Positions 1-7,433 of a stretch of DNA of 32,433 nucleotides are shown one piece after another. A model generated the notes under the pieces. The model had not been told where the DNA came from. It ran no database searches and saw only the letters and a program-made list of their open reading frames with translations. Numbering within the stretch: the stretch's first letter is position 1; every line of letters starts with the position of its first letter. The position numbers and the translations under genes are program-made. This DNA comes from Collinsella aerofaciens (lineage in GTDB: Bacteria; Actinomycetota; Coriobacteriia; Coriobacteriales; Coriobacteriaceae): positions 1-32,433 of the forward strand of contig JAPJOH010000024.1 in NCBI GenBank assembly GCA_030826265.1, written 5' to 3'.

Positions 1-24
1 GAGAGCGCTCCCGCAAACTGCCTC

Positions 25-53
25 TTGACAACTTATAGGAGCGTCGGTTTTAT
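25..53 (+). promoter_or_regulatory. possible sigma-70-like promoter
   Basis: A perfect TTGACA at 25-30 is followed 17 nt later by the weak -10-like TTTTAT at 48-53. If real, it would give a leader of more than 200 nt ahead of the dehydrogenase gene at 279. The -10 is poor, so this is tentative. Confidence 0.25.
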
Positions 54-73
54 TGGCGGAAAATCGGGGGGTG

Positions 74-152
74 CTCAAGGGTTCCGGAATTTGCCGCATA
101 CTTCCGCAAACGACGTCTCGGTGGCACAAAAAATCGCCCTCGGAACCCTGAG
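74..152. repeat. inverted repeat in the leader region
   Basis: AGGGTTCCG at 78-86 is exactly complementary to CGGAACCCT at 141-149. CTC at 74-76 and GAG at 150-152 extend the stem past one bulged base. The 54-nt interior holds no open frame of note. It could be a structured leader or an intergenic repeat. The 278 bases before the first gene hold only this, the repeat at 223-266 and a weak promoter. Confidence 0.45.
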
Positions 153-222
153 ATAATGAACAGATGTAGCCGTTCGCCGCAAATTACCGTCCGTTTATAG
201 AACCCACCCCCAGTGTGCAGCC

Positions 223-266
223 CTCTTACGGTTGAATAAATACACATCTATGGAATTACGTAAGAG
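223..266 (+). promoter_or_regulatory. inverted repeat touching the ribosome binding site
   Basis: CTCTTACG at 223-230 is the exact reverse complement of CGTAAGAG at 259-266, with 28 AT-rich bases between. The right arm overlaps the start of the purine-rich ribosome binding site (about 263-270) of the gene at 279. It could be a protein operator or an mRNA hairpin that partly hides the site; the sequence does not decide which. Confidence 0.35.
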
Positions 267-278
267 AGGACTGTTCCT

Positions 279-1238
279 ATGAGCTACAAGACCGTTTGCG
301 TTGCCGGCGGCGGCGTGCTGGGAAGCCAGATTGCCTTTCAGGCTGCCTACTGCGGCTTTGATGTAACGATTTGGCTGCGCAGCGAGGGCAGCATCGGCCG
401 CACCCAGCCCAAGATCGATCATGTGCGCGAGGAGTACATCGCGGCAATCGAGGGTATGGCGGACGGCACGGGCGAGTGGTGCTCCGGTATCGCCGATAGC
501 GGCAAGCCCTTCGACAAAGAGGCGGCACTCGCCGCCGTTGAGCGCGCCTACTCCACACTCAAGCTGGAGCTCGATCTTGCCAAGGCCGTGGCCGACGCCG
601 ACCTGGTCATCGAGTCTATGGCCGAGGACACCCAGGCAAAAATCGAATTCTACAAGAAGCTCGCCCCGGTCCTCCCGCAAAAGACCGTTGTCGTGACGAA
701 CTCCTCTACGCTGCTGCCGAGCACCTTTGCCAAGTACACTGGTCGCCCCGAGAAGTACCTGTCGCTGCACTTTGCCAACTCCATCTGGAAGAACAACATG
801 ACCGAGGTCATGGCCCAGAGCCAAACCGACAAGCGCTACTTCGACGAGCTCGTCGACTTTGCCAACGATATCCGCATGCTTGCCCTGCCCGTCAACAAGG
901 AAAAGAACGGCTACCTGCTCAATTCCATGCTGGTGCCGTGACTGCTTTCGGGCCTTGACCTGTATGTCTCGGGCGTGAGTGACCCCAAGAGCATCGACCT
1001 CGCGTGGACGCGCGGCACCGGCGCTCCCAAGGGTCCGTTCCGCGTGTTCGACACGGTGGGCATCCAGGCGGCCTACAACATCGTTATGCAGTATCAGAAG
1101 GTCCCGGGTCTGGTGAGCCCGCTGCTCAAAAAGATGATGATGCCCTACAACTTTAAGGCTATGGCATCCGTCCTCAAGAAAATGCTCGACGAAGGTAAGC
1201 TGGGCGAAAGCTCGGGCGAGGGCTTCTTCAAGTACTAA
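279..1238 (+). pseudogene. 3-hydroxyacyl-CoA dehydrogenase, interrupted by an in-frame TGA
   Basis: The family oxidises 3-hydroxyacyl-CoA to 3-ketoacyl-CoA with NAD in fatty-acid or butyrate-type metabolism in the cytoplasm. The N-terminus has the Rossmann motif GGGVLGSQIAFQAA (about residues 10-23). The segment with SSTLLPS and LHFANSIW (about residues 142-170) is typical of the NAD-binding domain. The frame stops at TGA 939-941 after LNSMLVP, then continues in the same frame through LLSGLDLYVSGVSDPKSID and ATGAPKGPF-like sequence to a TAA at 1236-1238. Read through, the product is about 319 residues, close to full family length, and both halves match one protein. The stop sits where relatives have a hydrophobic residue, so a TGG-to-TGA change is the simplest reading. 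An AGAGAGGA ribosome binding site precedes the ATG. It may be a recent pseudogene, a strain-specific mutation or a base-call error. Confidence 0.8.
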
Positions 1239-1277
1239 AAAATGATCCCTCGGGGACGGAGGAAAACGGATCATTTT
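1239..1277. repeat. intergenic hairpin with GGGGACGG in the loop
   Basis: AAAATGATCC (1239-1248) pairs exactly with GGATCATTTT (1268-1277) around a 19-nt loop containing GGGGACGG. It starts directly behind the dehydrogenase stop codon and can act as its terminator. The loop core matches the hairpin at 15868-15892 and resembles those at 8266, 10524 and 13141. Confidence 0.6.
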
Positions 1278-1325
1278 CGGCCGCCAACAGTGAGAAGACG
1301 AGCTTAGAAATAGAAAGGGGCGGCA

Positions 1326-1658
1326 ATGGACCGGAAAATCGTGCTGAAGCAGGATATCCTCGGCGCGCTTTCTGCCGTTGGTATGCGTGTGGGGCAGACG
1401 GTTATGGTCCATTGCTCGCTCAGCGCGCTGGGGTATGTGTGCGGCGGCGCGCAGCCGGTGATCGAGGCCCTGCTTCAGACGGTGGGCGAGACCGGCACCG
1501 TCATGATGCCGACGCCGTCGTGGAAAAACCGACGATACGCCCAAAGTCGCCGCCTTTTCCGCACGCCACACGGTGGCGATACGCTGGCGACGTTCCCCCT
1601 GATATCGGAGGTTCCAGGTATGTTTCGCGCTCCGTTAAACAACTATCGGTTGGGCTAA
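1326..1658 (+). pseudogene. AAC(3)-type aminoglycoside N-acetyltransferase, N-terminal remnant
   Basis: The first 67 or so residues look like the start of the AAC(3)/YokD acetyltransferase family: a TKQDI-like opening (LKQDILGAL), then VMVHCSLSALGYVCGGAQ, then TVMMPTPSWKN. Full members are about 260-280 residues; this frame ends after 110. The sequence after PSWKN no longer follows the family, although a late PGMFRAP could be a displaced fragment of the FR..PG..R region, which would imply an internal deletion. The acetyl-CoA and aminoglycoside site is incomplete, so no enzyme activity is expected. An AAAGGGG ribosome binding site precedes the ATG. Family membership of the N-terminal part is fairly sure; how the 3' part was lost is inference. 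Confidence 0.65.
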
Positions 1659-1659
1659 C

Positions 1660-2109
1660 ATGGGTCGCCGTGCTACTTCGATAACCCTTGCAGTGGTCTG
1701 CCTGGCTGTGCTCCTGGGCGCTACAGGGCTGTTTGCTATAAGCCGAGAAACGTCCTATATGCAGGAATGCGCTTCCGAAGGGTTTGCCATTGATGGTTAC
1801 TATCGGGATGACAAAACGAGTCGGGAAACCCTGGCTTTTCTTGAGGAGGACAACTGTCGATGGCAGCTGGTCGACCAAGACGGAATCTGCACAGATGGGC
1901 AGTTTAAGCGTACGGATGACCCCAACATCCTGATATTGAAGAAGGAAAACAGCGAAGAATTCGGTACGGTCCACGTGGCGTATATGTCACGCCGACGCGA
2001 GCAGGGCCAGCTCTATCTATTTAGAGATAGCGAAGTGACCCGATTTTATCTGGTGAGCACCAAACCTGCGTTTATGGTGGAGTCTGGCGATGTCGATCCG
2101 GCCAGTTGA
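1660..2109 (+). CDS. small membrane-anchored or secreted protein of unknown function
   Basis: I do not recognise this 149-residue protein. It starts with two arginines and a hydrophobic segment (about residues 8-27, ITLAVVCLAVLLGATGLFAI) that could be a signal anchor. The rest is a polar, probably extracytoplasmic domain with three cysteines (about residues 37, 66 and 76) and predicted beta-type patches such as GQLYLF and RFYLVST. There is no lipobox. The ATG lies one base after the stop of the acetyltransferase remnant, and no strong ribosome binding site is visible, so translation may be coupled to the remnant. Base composition is more AT-rich than in flanking genes, which suggests transfer or replacement at this spot. 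It could also be spurious, but codon positions look coding. Confidence 0.5.
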   Translation: MGRRATSITLAVVCLAVLLGATGLFAISRETSYMQECASEGFAIDGYYRDDKTSRETLAFLEEDNCRWQLVDQDGICTDGQFKRTDDPNILILKKENSEEFGTVHVAYMSRRREQGQLYLFRDSEVTRFYLVSTKPAFMVESGDVDPAS

Positions 2110-2130
2110 TCCACGGCAATAAAACGGCGA

Positions 2131-2164
2131 GCGGGGCGCGGGTGTGAACTGCATCCCGCCCCGC
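2131..2164. terminator. GC-rich hairpin between convergent genes
   Basis: GCGGGGCG plus GGG (2131-2142, one bulged C) pairs with CCCGCCCCGC (2155-2164). It lies between the plus-strand gene ending at 2109 and the minus-strand gene ending at 2166. No long T-run follows on either strand, so it may be a weak or shared terminator. Confidence 0.45.
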
Positions 2165-2165
2165 A

Positions 2166-3305
2166 TCACTTCACATCAAACTCCACGCGATCGAGTTCGG
2201 GCACGTTGAGGTCGATGAGCTTGCGGGCAACGCGGCGGTCGTGTGCCCCAAGCGCCTCGCTTGTCGTCACATGGGCGACAATCTCGCGCTCGACGATGCC
2301 CTCCTCGTCGCCTTCGGTGGCCGAGGTCTCGACGGCGACGGTGTAGTCCTTAAAGCCTGGCAGCACCGCCGCAAGCTCGCGCGTGGTTTCGGTGACGCCG
2401 TAGCCGTCCTGCACGCCGGCCTGCGCCGAGCCAATAGACCCCGCCGTCATAACGATGCAGGGGATGGCAAAGACTACCGTGCCCACAATGATGCGGCGGC
2501 GCACCTTGCGCGATAGCTCGTCGACCTCGGCTTTTTCCTCGGCGGTCACAATGCCGTCGCCGTTGAGGTCGCGCTTGAGCGGTACACGTAAAAGAAGCAA
2601 TACGGCTTCGGCAGCCAGTGCGATAAAGACCACGTTGATGCCAAATTCGTAGAGCGCCGAGAGAAACAGTGACCCGCTTGCGATGGCGATGCCGTAGCCA
2701 GCTGCGCACAGAGGCGGCATGAGCGCGGTCGCCACGGCCACGCCGGCGATGAGCGTGGCGGGTTCCTGGTCGCGCGAGTTGCCCAGACCACCCGCAAAGC
2801 CGCCCGCGAGCGCGACGGCAAGGTCCCACACGGTGGGTGTCGAGTTGTCGATGATGGCGGCCGTGGTGGCGCCAAGGGGCGAGAGCTTAAAGTACAACGT
2901 GGATGTGACCAGGCAAAAGACCATCTGCAGCGCGAGGCCGGCAATGGCCTCGACGGTAATCTCACGGTCGAGCGTGGCGATGCCATATGCCATGGCAAGG
3001 ACCGAGCCCATGAGCGGGCAGATGAGCATGGCGCCCACGATAGCAATGTCCGAGTCGATGTCGAGGCCAATGCTCGCGATAAGCATCGCGATGATGAGGA
3101 TGCATAAGTGCGAGCCAGTCAGCCGCGCCCCGTTTACAAAGCGCTTGCGAATCACGTGATAGGGCGCGCGTCCCTCGCGAATGTTGAATGCCCGCTTTAG
3201 AAAGCGGCTTGCGTTCTCCATGGCCTCGCTGTGGGCGGGGCGGATGCCATGGCGCCGATGATGGCGCTCGCGCAGTCGCTTGAGCTGTTGTTTATCGAGT
3301 TCCAT
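2166..3305 (-). CDS. DUF389 family integral membrane protein
   Basis: This 379-residue protein of unknown molecular function belongs to the DUF389 family. A basic N-terminus of about 50 residues is followed by roughly six hydrophobic segments between residues 66 and 240. The family-like stretch around IDSDIAIVGAMLICPLMGSV and the glycine-rich ALAGGFAGGLGNSR region are both visible. After the last of these segments comes DLNGDGIVTAEE (about residues 246-257), which fits an EF-hand calcium loop position by position. A further hydrophobic segment (IIVGTVVFAIPCIVMTAGSI) and a soluble C-terminus follow. I chose the ATG at 3305 because GAGG lies five bases upstream; a GTG two codons earlier has no ribosome binding site. 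It is probably transcribed on its own or after the OPT gene on the same strand. The family assignment is solid; the substrate is unknown. Confidence 0.85.
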   Translation of the reverse strand: MELDKQQLKRLRERHHRRHGIRPAHSEAMENASRFLKRAFNIREGRAPYHVIRKRFVNGARLTGSHLCILIIAMLIASIGLDIDSDIAIVGAMLICPLMGSVLAMAYGIATLDREITVEAIAGLALQMVFCLVTSTLYFKLSPLGATTAAIIDNSTPTVWDLAVALAGGFAGGLGNSRDQEPATLIAGVAVATALMPPLCAAGYGIAIASGSLFLSALYEFGINVVFIALAAEAVLLLLRVPLKRDLNGDGIVTAEEKAEVDELSRKVRRRIIVGTVVFAIPCIVMTAGSIGSAQAGVQDGYGVTETTRELAAVLPGFKDYTVAVETSATEGDEEGIVEREIVAHVTTSEALGAHDRRVARKLIDLNVPELDRVEFDVK

Positions 3306-3455
3306 GTCCACCTCGTATTGCCGTAGGAACGCGGGTGCGTTCGCAGCATGTACTCTACACCGTGACGGGCGGGGCGGTCATCTTGACATGGAACTTAGGC
3401 GAGCAGGCAAAGGAAGACACGCCACATACAAGTACTGCCGAGGGTTTCGGCAGAT

Positions 3456-3494
3456 ACAAAAAGCGCGGGGCCGGATGGTCTCCGACCCCGCGCT
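3456..3494 (-). terminator. rho-independent terminator of the OPT gene
   Basis: On the minus strand AGCGCGGGG (top-strand copy 3462-3470) pairs with CCCCGCGCT (3486-3494), with a CGGA/TCCG inner stem and a five-base loop. The minus strand then runs into TTTTT. It lies 26 bases beyond the OPT stop codon, the expected place. Confidence 0.8.
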
Positions 3495-3519
3495 CTGCAC
3501 GGGTGCGTTGTTGTTTGGT

Positions 3520-5223
3520 TTAGCCCAGCAGGCTCAGGCCAACAGAGACAAACGCCAGGATAACGCCGACGATGGACTCGCCACCGAGCAGGCCGCTGGC
3601 GACAACCAGGCCCTGCTCCTGGAAGGCGGCATCCTTGGCGGTCTTCTCCTCGTCCGAAAGACCGGCGTTGGCATCGCGGTGGGCTGCCCACTTGTCGTAG
3701 GCGAGCTTGACGCAGGAGCCCAGGAAGGCCGTGAGCGACATGTAGAACGGCAGGTACACGCCCAGGCCGATCATCATGGCCGGAATGCCGAGCCAGTACA
3801 TGACGATGCCGGCGATAAAGCCGCCCGCAAACCACGGCACGCTCGGGATGCCCGAGACCATGGTGGCGACCACGCTTGCCTGTGCGGCCACAAAACTCTT
3901 GTCGGGGCCAAAGGCGTCCGGACCATAGGCGGTGACGAGCGCGACCATGACGGCGGCGGCGACCAGGGCGCCCACGATGCCGCCAATGGCCTGGCCGACC
4001 CACTGCGCGCGCGGGTTGGTGCCCAGCACGGCGCCGGCCTTAAAGTCGTTCATGACGTCGCCCGCAAGGCCGCACGCCACGGCCACGATGCCGGCGATAA
4101 AGAACAGCTTGACCTGAGCGAGCTGCGCGAAGGCGGCAACGATGAGCATGACGATGAGGCCGAAGATCTCCATGGGGTCGATGCCCGTCTGGCCGCAGCT
4201 CTGCGCGCTCATGATGGTGGTGACAAAGGTGAACAGCGTGACGATGACGGCCGGAACGGGGCCAAGGTCGAGCACGATGGCGATGATCACGGCGATGGCG
4301 GCAGCGCCCAGGCCGATGATACCGGCGTCGAGTTTAAGGGAGCCCGAGATGAGCGACTGCTCGTCGGTGTCGGTGGAGCTGTCGGCGGCGAGGCCGCGGA
4401 CGATACCGGCGACCTGCGGAAGGATGTCCTTGAGGACGACGGCGACGCCAAAGCCCATCATGAGGCCCATACCCAGGGACTTGACGATGCCCTGTGCGGT
4501 CATAACGTCAAACAGACCGGCAGCGGTGCCGCCGACGATGATGCCAAAATTGCCCAGCAGCGCGCCGGCAAACCAGAACGCGACGGGGGCGAAGCCCACC
4601 AAAAAGCCGATGGACAGCAACATGGGCGAGTTGTAGATGGCAAAGGTCACGCCGGGGATATTGAGCGTGCACAGCATGCTGGGCACAATGCCCAGAGCGT
4701 CGCGCAGCACGCTGTAGATGCCGGCGATGGCCATGGAGCCAAAGAGCTGCTTGCCGGTCTTGCCGCCGGCCTCGGTCGCGCGCAGGGTCTGAGCTGCGGC
4801 GTTGCCGGTGGGGAACTCAAGCGCGGCGTCCACGATAAAGTGACGGTGGATGAGTGCCGTGGCCAGCAGGCCTAGGATAGTGCCGGCGAGTGCCACGATA
4901 AACATGTCGAGCCAACTGATCTGGTCGGCATAGCCCAGCATCCAGGCGCCCGGGATGGTAAACGCCAGACCGCCAGCGACCATGGCGCCTGCGGACATGA
5001 TGGTGTGGGTGACGTTGGCCTCGTTGAGGCTGGCGTTGCCCATGAGCTTCAGGAAGAACAGCGAAATGACGGCAGCGAAAATGATCGGCCAGGGGAGGGC
5101 GCCCATCTTGAGGGCGGTGTAGGCCGAGCTTGCCGTGATGATCACGCAGCCAAGGACGCCGATGACGACGCCGCGCAGCGTGAGTTGCCCGCGCATCGAA
5201 GCGCGGTTCGAGGGATTGCTCAT
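3520..5223 (-). CDS. OPT family oligopeptide transporter
   Basis: This 567-residue polytopic membrane protein is of the prokaryotic OPT (oligopeptide transporter) type. The family moves small peptides or metal chelates into the cell, driven by protons. The N-terminal LTLRGVVIGVLGCVIITASSAY segment, then ALPWPIIFAAVISLFFLKL and the NASLNEANVTHTIMSAGAMVAGG region (about residues 60-85) are typical. At least a dozen hydrophobic segments follow. A mid-protein loop around residues 285-300 is acidic (SSTDTDEQS). AAGGAG lies six bases ahead of the ATG. A clear terminator follows the gene. No adjacent peptidase or chelate gene indicates the substrate. The family call is firm; the peptide-versus-siderophore substrate is open. 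Confidence 0.88.
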   Translation of the reverse strand: MSNPSNRASMRGQLTLRGVVIGVLGCVIITASSAYTALKMGALPWPIIFAAVISLFFLKLMGNASLNEANVTHTIMSAGAMVAGGLAFTIPGAWMLGYADQISWLDMFIVALAGTILGLLATALIHRHFIVDAALEFPTGNAAAQTLRATEAGGKTGKQLFGSMAIAGIYSVLRDALGIVPSMLCTLNIPGVTFAIYNSPMLLSIGFLVGFAPVAFWFAGALLGNFGIIVGGTAAGLFDVMTAQGIVKSLGMGLMMGFGVAVVLKDILPQVAGIVRGLAADSSTDTDEQSLISGSLKLDAGIIGLGAAAIAVIIAIVLDLGPVPAVIVTLFTFVTTIMSAQSCGQTGIDPMEIFGLIVMLIVAAFAQLAQVKLFFIAGIVAVACGLAGDVMNDFKAGAVLGTNPRAQWVGQAIGGIVGALVAAAVMVALVTAYGPDAFGPDKSFVAAQASVVATMVSGIPSVPWFAGGFIAGIVMYWLGIPAMMIGLGVYLPFYMSLTAFLGSCVKLAYDKWAAHRDANAGLSDEEKTAKDAAFQEQGLVVASGLLGGESIVGVILAFVSVGLSLLG

Positions 5224-5349
5224 ATAGAACTCCTTTGCGTATATCCGCTTCCCCCGGGAGCGCCGTTACGGATACGGCGCGGGAAGTCGGGTTACCAAGG
5301 GCCGCCGCGTGAGCTCGCAAACGACCGCGCACCAGTATAGCCGCAAGCT

Positions 5350-5388
5350 AGTCATTTTGGGATGACTGGTTTAGGTAGGCGATATACT
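5350..5388 (+). promoter_or_regulatory. palindrome and -10-like box upstream of coaX
   Basis: AGTCAT (5350-5355) and ATGACT (5362-5367) form a six-base inverted repeat around TTTGGG. TATACT at 5383-5388 is a good -10 element 28 bases before the coaX ATG, but no -35 box sits at the normal distance. A promoter here with an operator-like palindrome over its -35 region is a guess. Confidence 0.3.
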
Positions 5389-5415
5389 GCTGGGCAGACG
5401 AAAGGAGCGCCGACG

Positions 5416-6267
5416 ATGCTTAATGGGTGCGCATATATATTGACGGTCGACGTGGGCAACACGTTCATTCGCTTTGGCCTGTTTGCAGAGGATTCGGCCG
5501 CGGCGCAGGAATGTCCGCTTGCGACGTGCGAGATCACCACGCCGTCGAGCATCACGGCAGACGAGGCACGCATGCGTCTCGTGCAGGTCATGGCCGCACT
5601 GGCGGCCGATGCGGGCATGCCGGGCGCGCTTGTGTCCACGGCTGCTGTGCTGAGCTGCGTGGTCCCGGCGCTCGAGCGCCCGTGGAAGGCGGCACTTTCC
5701 CGTACCTGCACGGGGCGCGTGCTCACGGTGGGGCCGGGACTTAAGACCGGCATGCCCGTGCACTACGATGACCCGGCCGAGATCGGTCCCGACCGCATCG
5801 CCGACGCCGTGGCTGCCCGCGCCGTCTACGGCTCGCCGTGCATTGTGATCGACCTGGGCACGACGACCAATATCGAGGTCATCGACGCACACGGCACCTT
5901 TGTCGGCGGCGTTATCGCGCCGGGGCTGGCGCTCGGCGCCCGTTCGCTCTCGGCCGCTGCGGCGCGCCTGCCTCAAGTTGAGCCCTCGGCGCCGACACAC
6001 GTCATCGGCCGTAACACGCGTGAGGCCATGCGCTCGGGCGTGGTTCTGGGCGAGGTGGCACGCATCGACGGCATGCTCGACATGGTGCTCGCCGAGATGC
6101 GTGCGACCAAGGCCGCGGGGGAGGGCGATGTGCCCATCGTCATTACCGGCGACGATGCCGAGGCGCTTGCGGCGCTGGTCGGCCATAGCCTGACGGTCGA
6201 CGATGCGCTGACGCTGCGGGGCCTCGCCGAGCTCTACCACATCAACCAAAAGCCCCGCCGCGCGTAG
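5416..6267 (+). CDS. coaX: type III pantothenate kinase
   Basis: CoaX phosphorylates pantothenate, the first step of coenzyme A synthesis, in the cytoplasm; it is the type III form, unrelated to CoaA. Visible family motifs are DVGNT (residues 12-16, phosphate-binding P-loop), GPDR (124-127, with the likely catalytic Asp126) and DLGTTTN (146-152). The GGVIAPGL segment that follows is also typical. The length of 283 residues is slightly above the usual 255-260. I chose the ATG at 5416 because AAAGGAG lies eight bases upstream and the DVGNT motif follows in the normal place; the frame is open further upstream but without a start signal. It is transcribed away from the OPT gene, with dCMP deaminase following after 83 bases. 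Confidence 0.9.
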   Translation: MLNGCAYILTVDVGNTFIRFGLFAEDSAAAQECPLATCEITTPSSITADEARMRLVQVMAALAADAGMPGALVSTAAVLSCVVPALERPWKAALSRTCTGRVLTVGPGLKTGMPVHYDDPAEIGPDRIADAVAARAVYGSPCIVIDLGTTTNIEVIDAHGTFVGGVIAPGLALGARSLSAAAARLPQVEPSAPTHVIGRNTREAMRSGVVLGEVARIDGMLDMVLAEMRATKAAGEGDVPIVITGDDAEALAALVGHSLTVDDALTLRGLAELYHINQKPRRA

Positions 6268-6310
6268 CGATGGGGGCAATGGGACAAAAACGTCTCCACC
6301 TTCCACCTGC

Positions 6311-6316
6311 TACAAT
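6311..6316 (+). promoter_or_regulatory. -10-like TACAAT upstream of dCMP deaminase
   Basis: TACAAT lies 35 bases before the ATG at 6351. No convincing -35 box is visible, so this is only a candidate for an internal promoter. Confidence 0.25.
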
Positions 6317-6350
6317 GGGTCAAACTATTGCGATTTCGGAGGTGTCTGCC

Positions 6351-6875
6351 ATGTCGGACGATCTTCATCAAACTGCGTCGGGCAAGCGCCGCGACGTCAT
6401 TAGCTGGGATGAGTTCTTTATGAGCGTGGCCATCGCCGCGCAGCGCCGCAGTAAGGACCCCAACACGCAGGTGGGCGCGTGCATCGCCAACACCAACCAC
6501 CGCATCCTTTCGGTGGGCTACAACGGTACGCCCTCGGCACTCAACGACGACTTTTTCCCGTGGGGCACGAGCGACGACCCGTTGCAGGATAAGCACAACT
6601 ACGTGGTGCATGCCGAGGCCAACGCCGTGCTCAACTACCGCGGCTCGCTCAAAGACCTTGAGGGTTCCACGGTCTACGTCACGCTGTTCCCGTGCCACGA
6701 CTGCGCCAAGATTCTGGCGCAGGTGGGCGTGGGCGAGGTCGTCTACCTGGACAACAAGTATGCCGATACCGACGACGGCCGTATCAGCCGCCGCATTCTC
6801 GACTCCTGCGGCATCAGCTACCGCCAGGTCATCGTCGATGTCCAGATTGGTACCGGGGGACAGGCTCAGCAGTAA
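6351..6875 (+). CDS. deoxycytidylate (dCMP) deaminase family protein
   Basis: The family deaminates dCMP to dUMP, supplying dTMP synthesis. Zinc ligands are visible as HAE (residues 87-89, with Glu89 the proton shuttle) and PCHDC (114-118). The substrate-site pattern DPNTQVGACI and GYNGTPS (about 36-62) is typical of dCMP/ComEB deaminases rather than free-cytidine or guanine deaminases. The length is 174 residues. The ATG at 6351 has GGAGG eight bases upstream; the longer open frame starting at 6270 has no ribosome binding site. Upstream is coaX, downstream a NifU-like gene. The late-competence name comEB is used for similar proteins, but no competence genes are near. Confidence 0.88.
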   Translation: MSDDLHQTASGKRRDVISWDEFFMSVAIAAQRRSKDPNTQVGACIANTNHRILSVGYNGTPSALNDDFFPWGTSDDPLQDKHNYVVHAEANAVLNYRGSLKDLEGSTVYVTLFPCHDCAKILAQVGVGEVVYLDNKYADTDDGRISRRILDSCGISYRQVIVDVQIGTGGQAQQ

Positions 6876-6921
6876 CATGCGTTGTCGCCATCTGACGACG
6901 AACGCAGCTCAAAGAGCCCCG

Positions 6922-6936
6922 TCCCAAATTGACTAC
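6922..6936 (+). repeat. copy 1 of a 15-base intergenic repeat
   Basis: TCCCAAATTGACTAC occurs here and again at 26542-26556, each time shortly after a stop codon and outside genes. A single 15-base match in 32 kb could be chance, so significance rests on both copies being intergenic. Confidence 0.35.
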
Positions 6937-7008
6937 TCGTGAAAGTCGCGTCTGCGCGCATGGACGGCTCGTGAGCGGGTACATGGCTGTAGTAACATAG
7001 CTTCTGTC

Positions 7009-7024
7009 CGCGGGCGTGCCCGCG
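7009..7024 (+). promoter_or_regulatory. GC hairpin ahead of the NifU-like gene
   Basis: CGCGGGC (7009-7015) is complementary to GCCCGCG (7018-7024) and is followed by TTGTTGTG. It may be a weak terminator or a leader hairpin; the ribosome binding site begins about ten bases later. Confidence 0.35.
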
Positions 7025-7046
7025 TTGTTGTGAGAAAGGAGCCCCT

Positions 7047-7325
7047 GTGGCTGTTAACGAAGAGCTGCTTAAGAAGGTTCTTGAAGAGATTCGCCCCAAC
7101 CTGCAGGCCGACGGTGGCGATATGGAGTATGTGGGCGTCGACGACGAGGGCGTCGTCAAGCTGGAGCTGCAGGGCGCCTGTGCCGGCTGCCCCATGAGCT
7201 CGCTAACCCTTTCCATGGGCATCGAGCGCATCCTGAAGGAGCACGTGCCCGGCGTTACCCGCGTTGAGCAGGTCAATGCTTCCGGCGAGGCCGAGGACCT
7301 GTACGACGAGTACGCGCCGTTCTAA
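7047..7325 (+). CDS. NifU-like iron-sulfur cluster scaffold (Nfu domain)
   Basis: This 92-residue protein is essentially one Nfu (NifU C-terminal) domain. Such proteins hold and deliver [4Fe-4S] clusters to client enzymes, usually as dimers. The diagnostic RPNLQADGGD (about residues 16-25) and the cysteine pair in GACAGCPMS (Cys45 and Cys48) are intact. The start is GTG at 7047, with AAAGGAG five bases upstream. No Suf or Isc genes are in the window, so it stands alone between the dCMP deaminase and lgt. A hairpin follows its stop. Confidence 0.92.
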   Translation: MAVNEELLKKVLEEIRPNLQADGGDMEYVGVDDEGVVKLELQGACAGCPMSSLTLSMGIERILKEHVPGVTRVEQVNASGEAEDLYDEYAPF

Positions 7326-7374
7326 GATGCGAAAGCTGCGGACGGTACGCTCCGCATAGACGTTACGCCCAAAT

Positions 7375-7412
7375 ATGCGGCTGCGAGCGTAAGGCCCGCG
7401 GCCGCATTTGTA
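7375..7412 (+). terminator. hairpin terminator after the NifU-like gene
   Basis: ATGCGGC (7375-7381) pairs with GCCGCAT (7401-7407); an inner GCG/CGC adds to the stem, and TTTG follows. The short T-run makes it moderate in strength. Confidence 0.55.
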
Positions 7413-7433
7413 TGTAGGGAGCAGGGGATCGAT

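Noticed and set aside
939..941. Selenocysteine recoding of the TGA in the dehydrogenase
   Set aside because: The site is not a redox position in this family, and no convincing SECIS stem follows in the next 40 bases.
3280..4875. 531-residue plus-strand frame opposite the OPT transporter
   Set aside because: Its Asp-, His- and Gly-rich composition is that of an antisense frame; the minus-strand protein has clear family motifs and a terminator.
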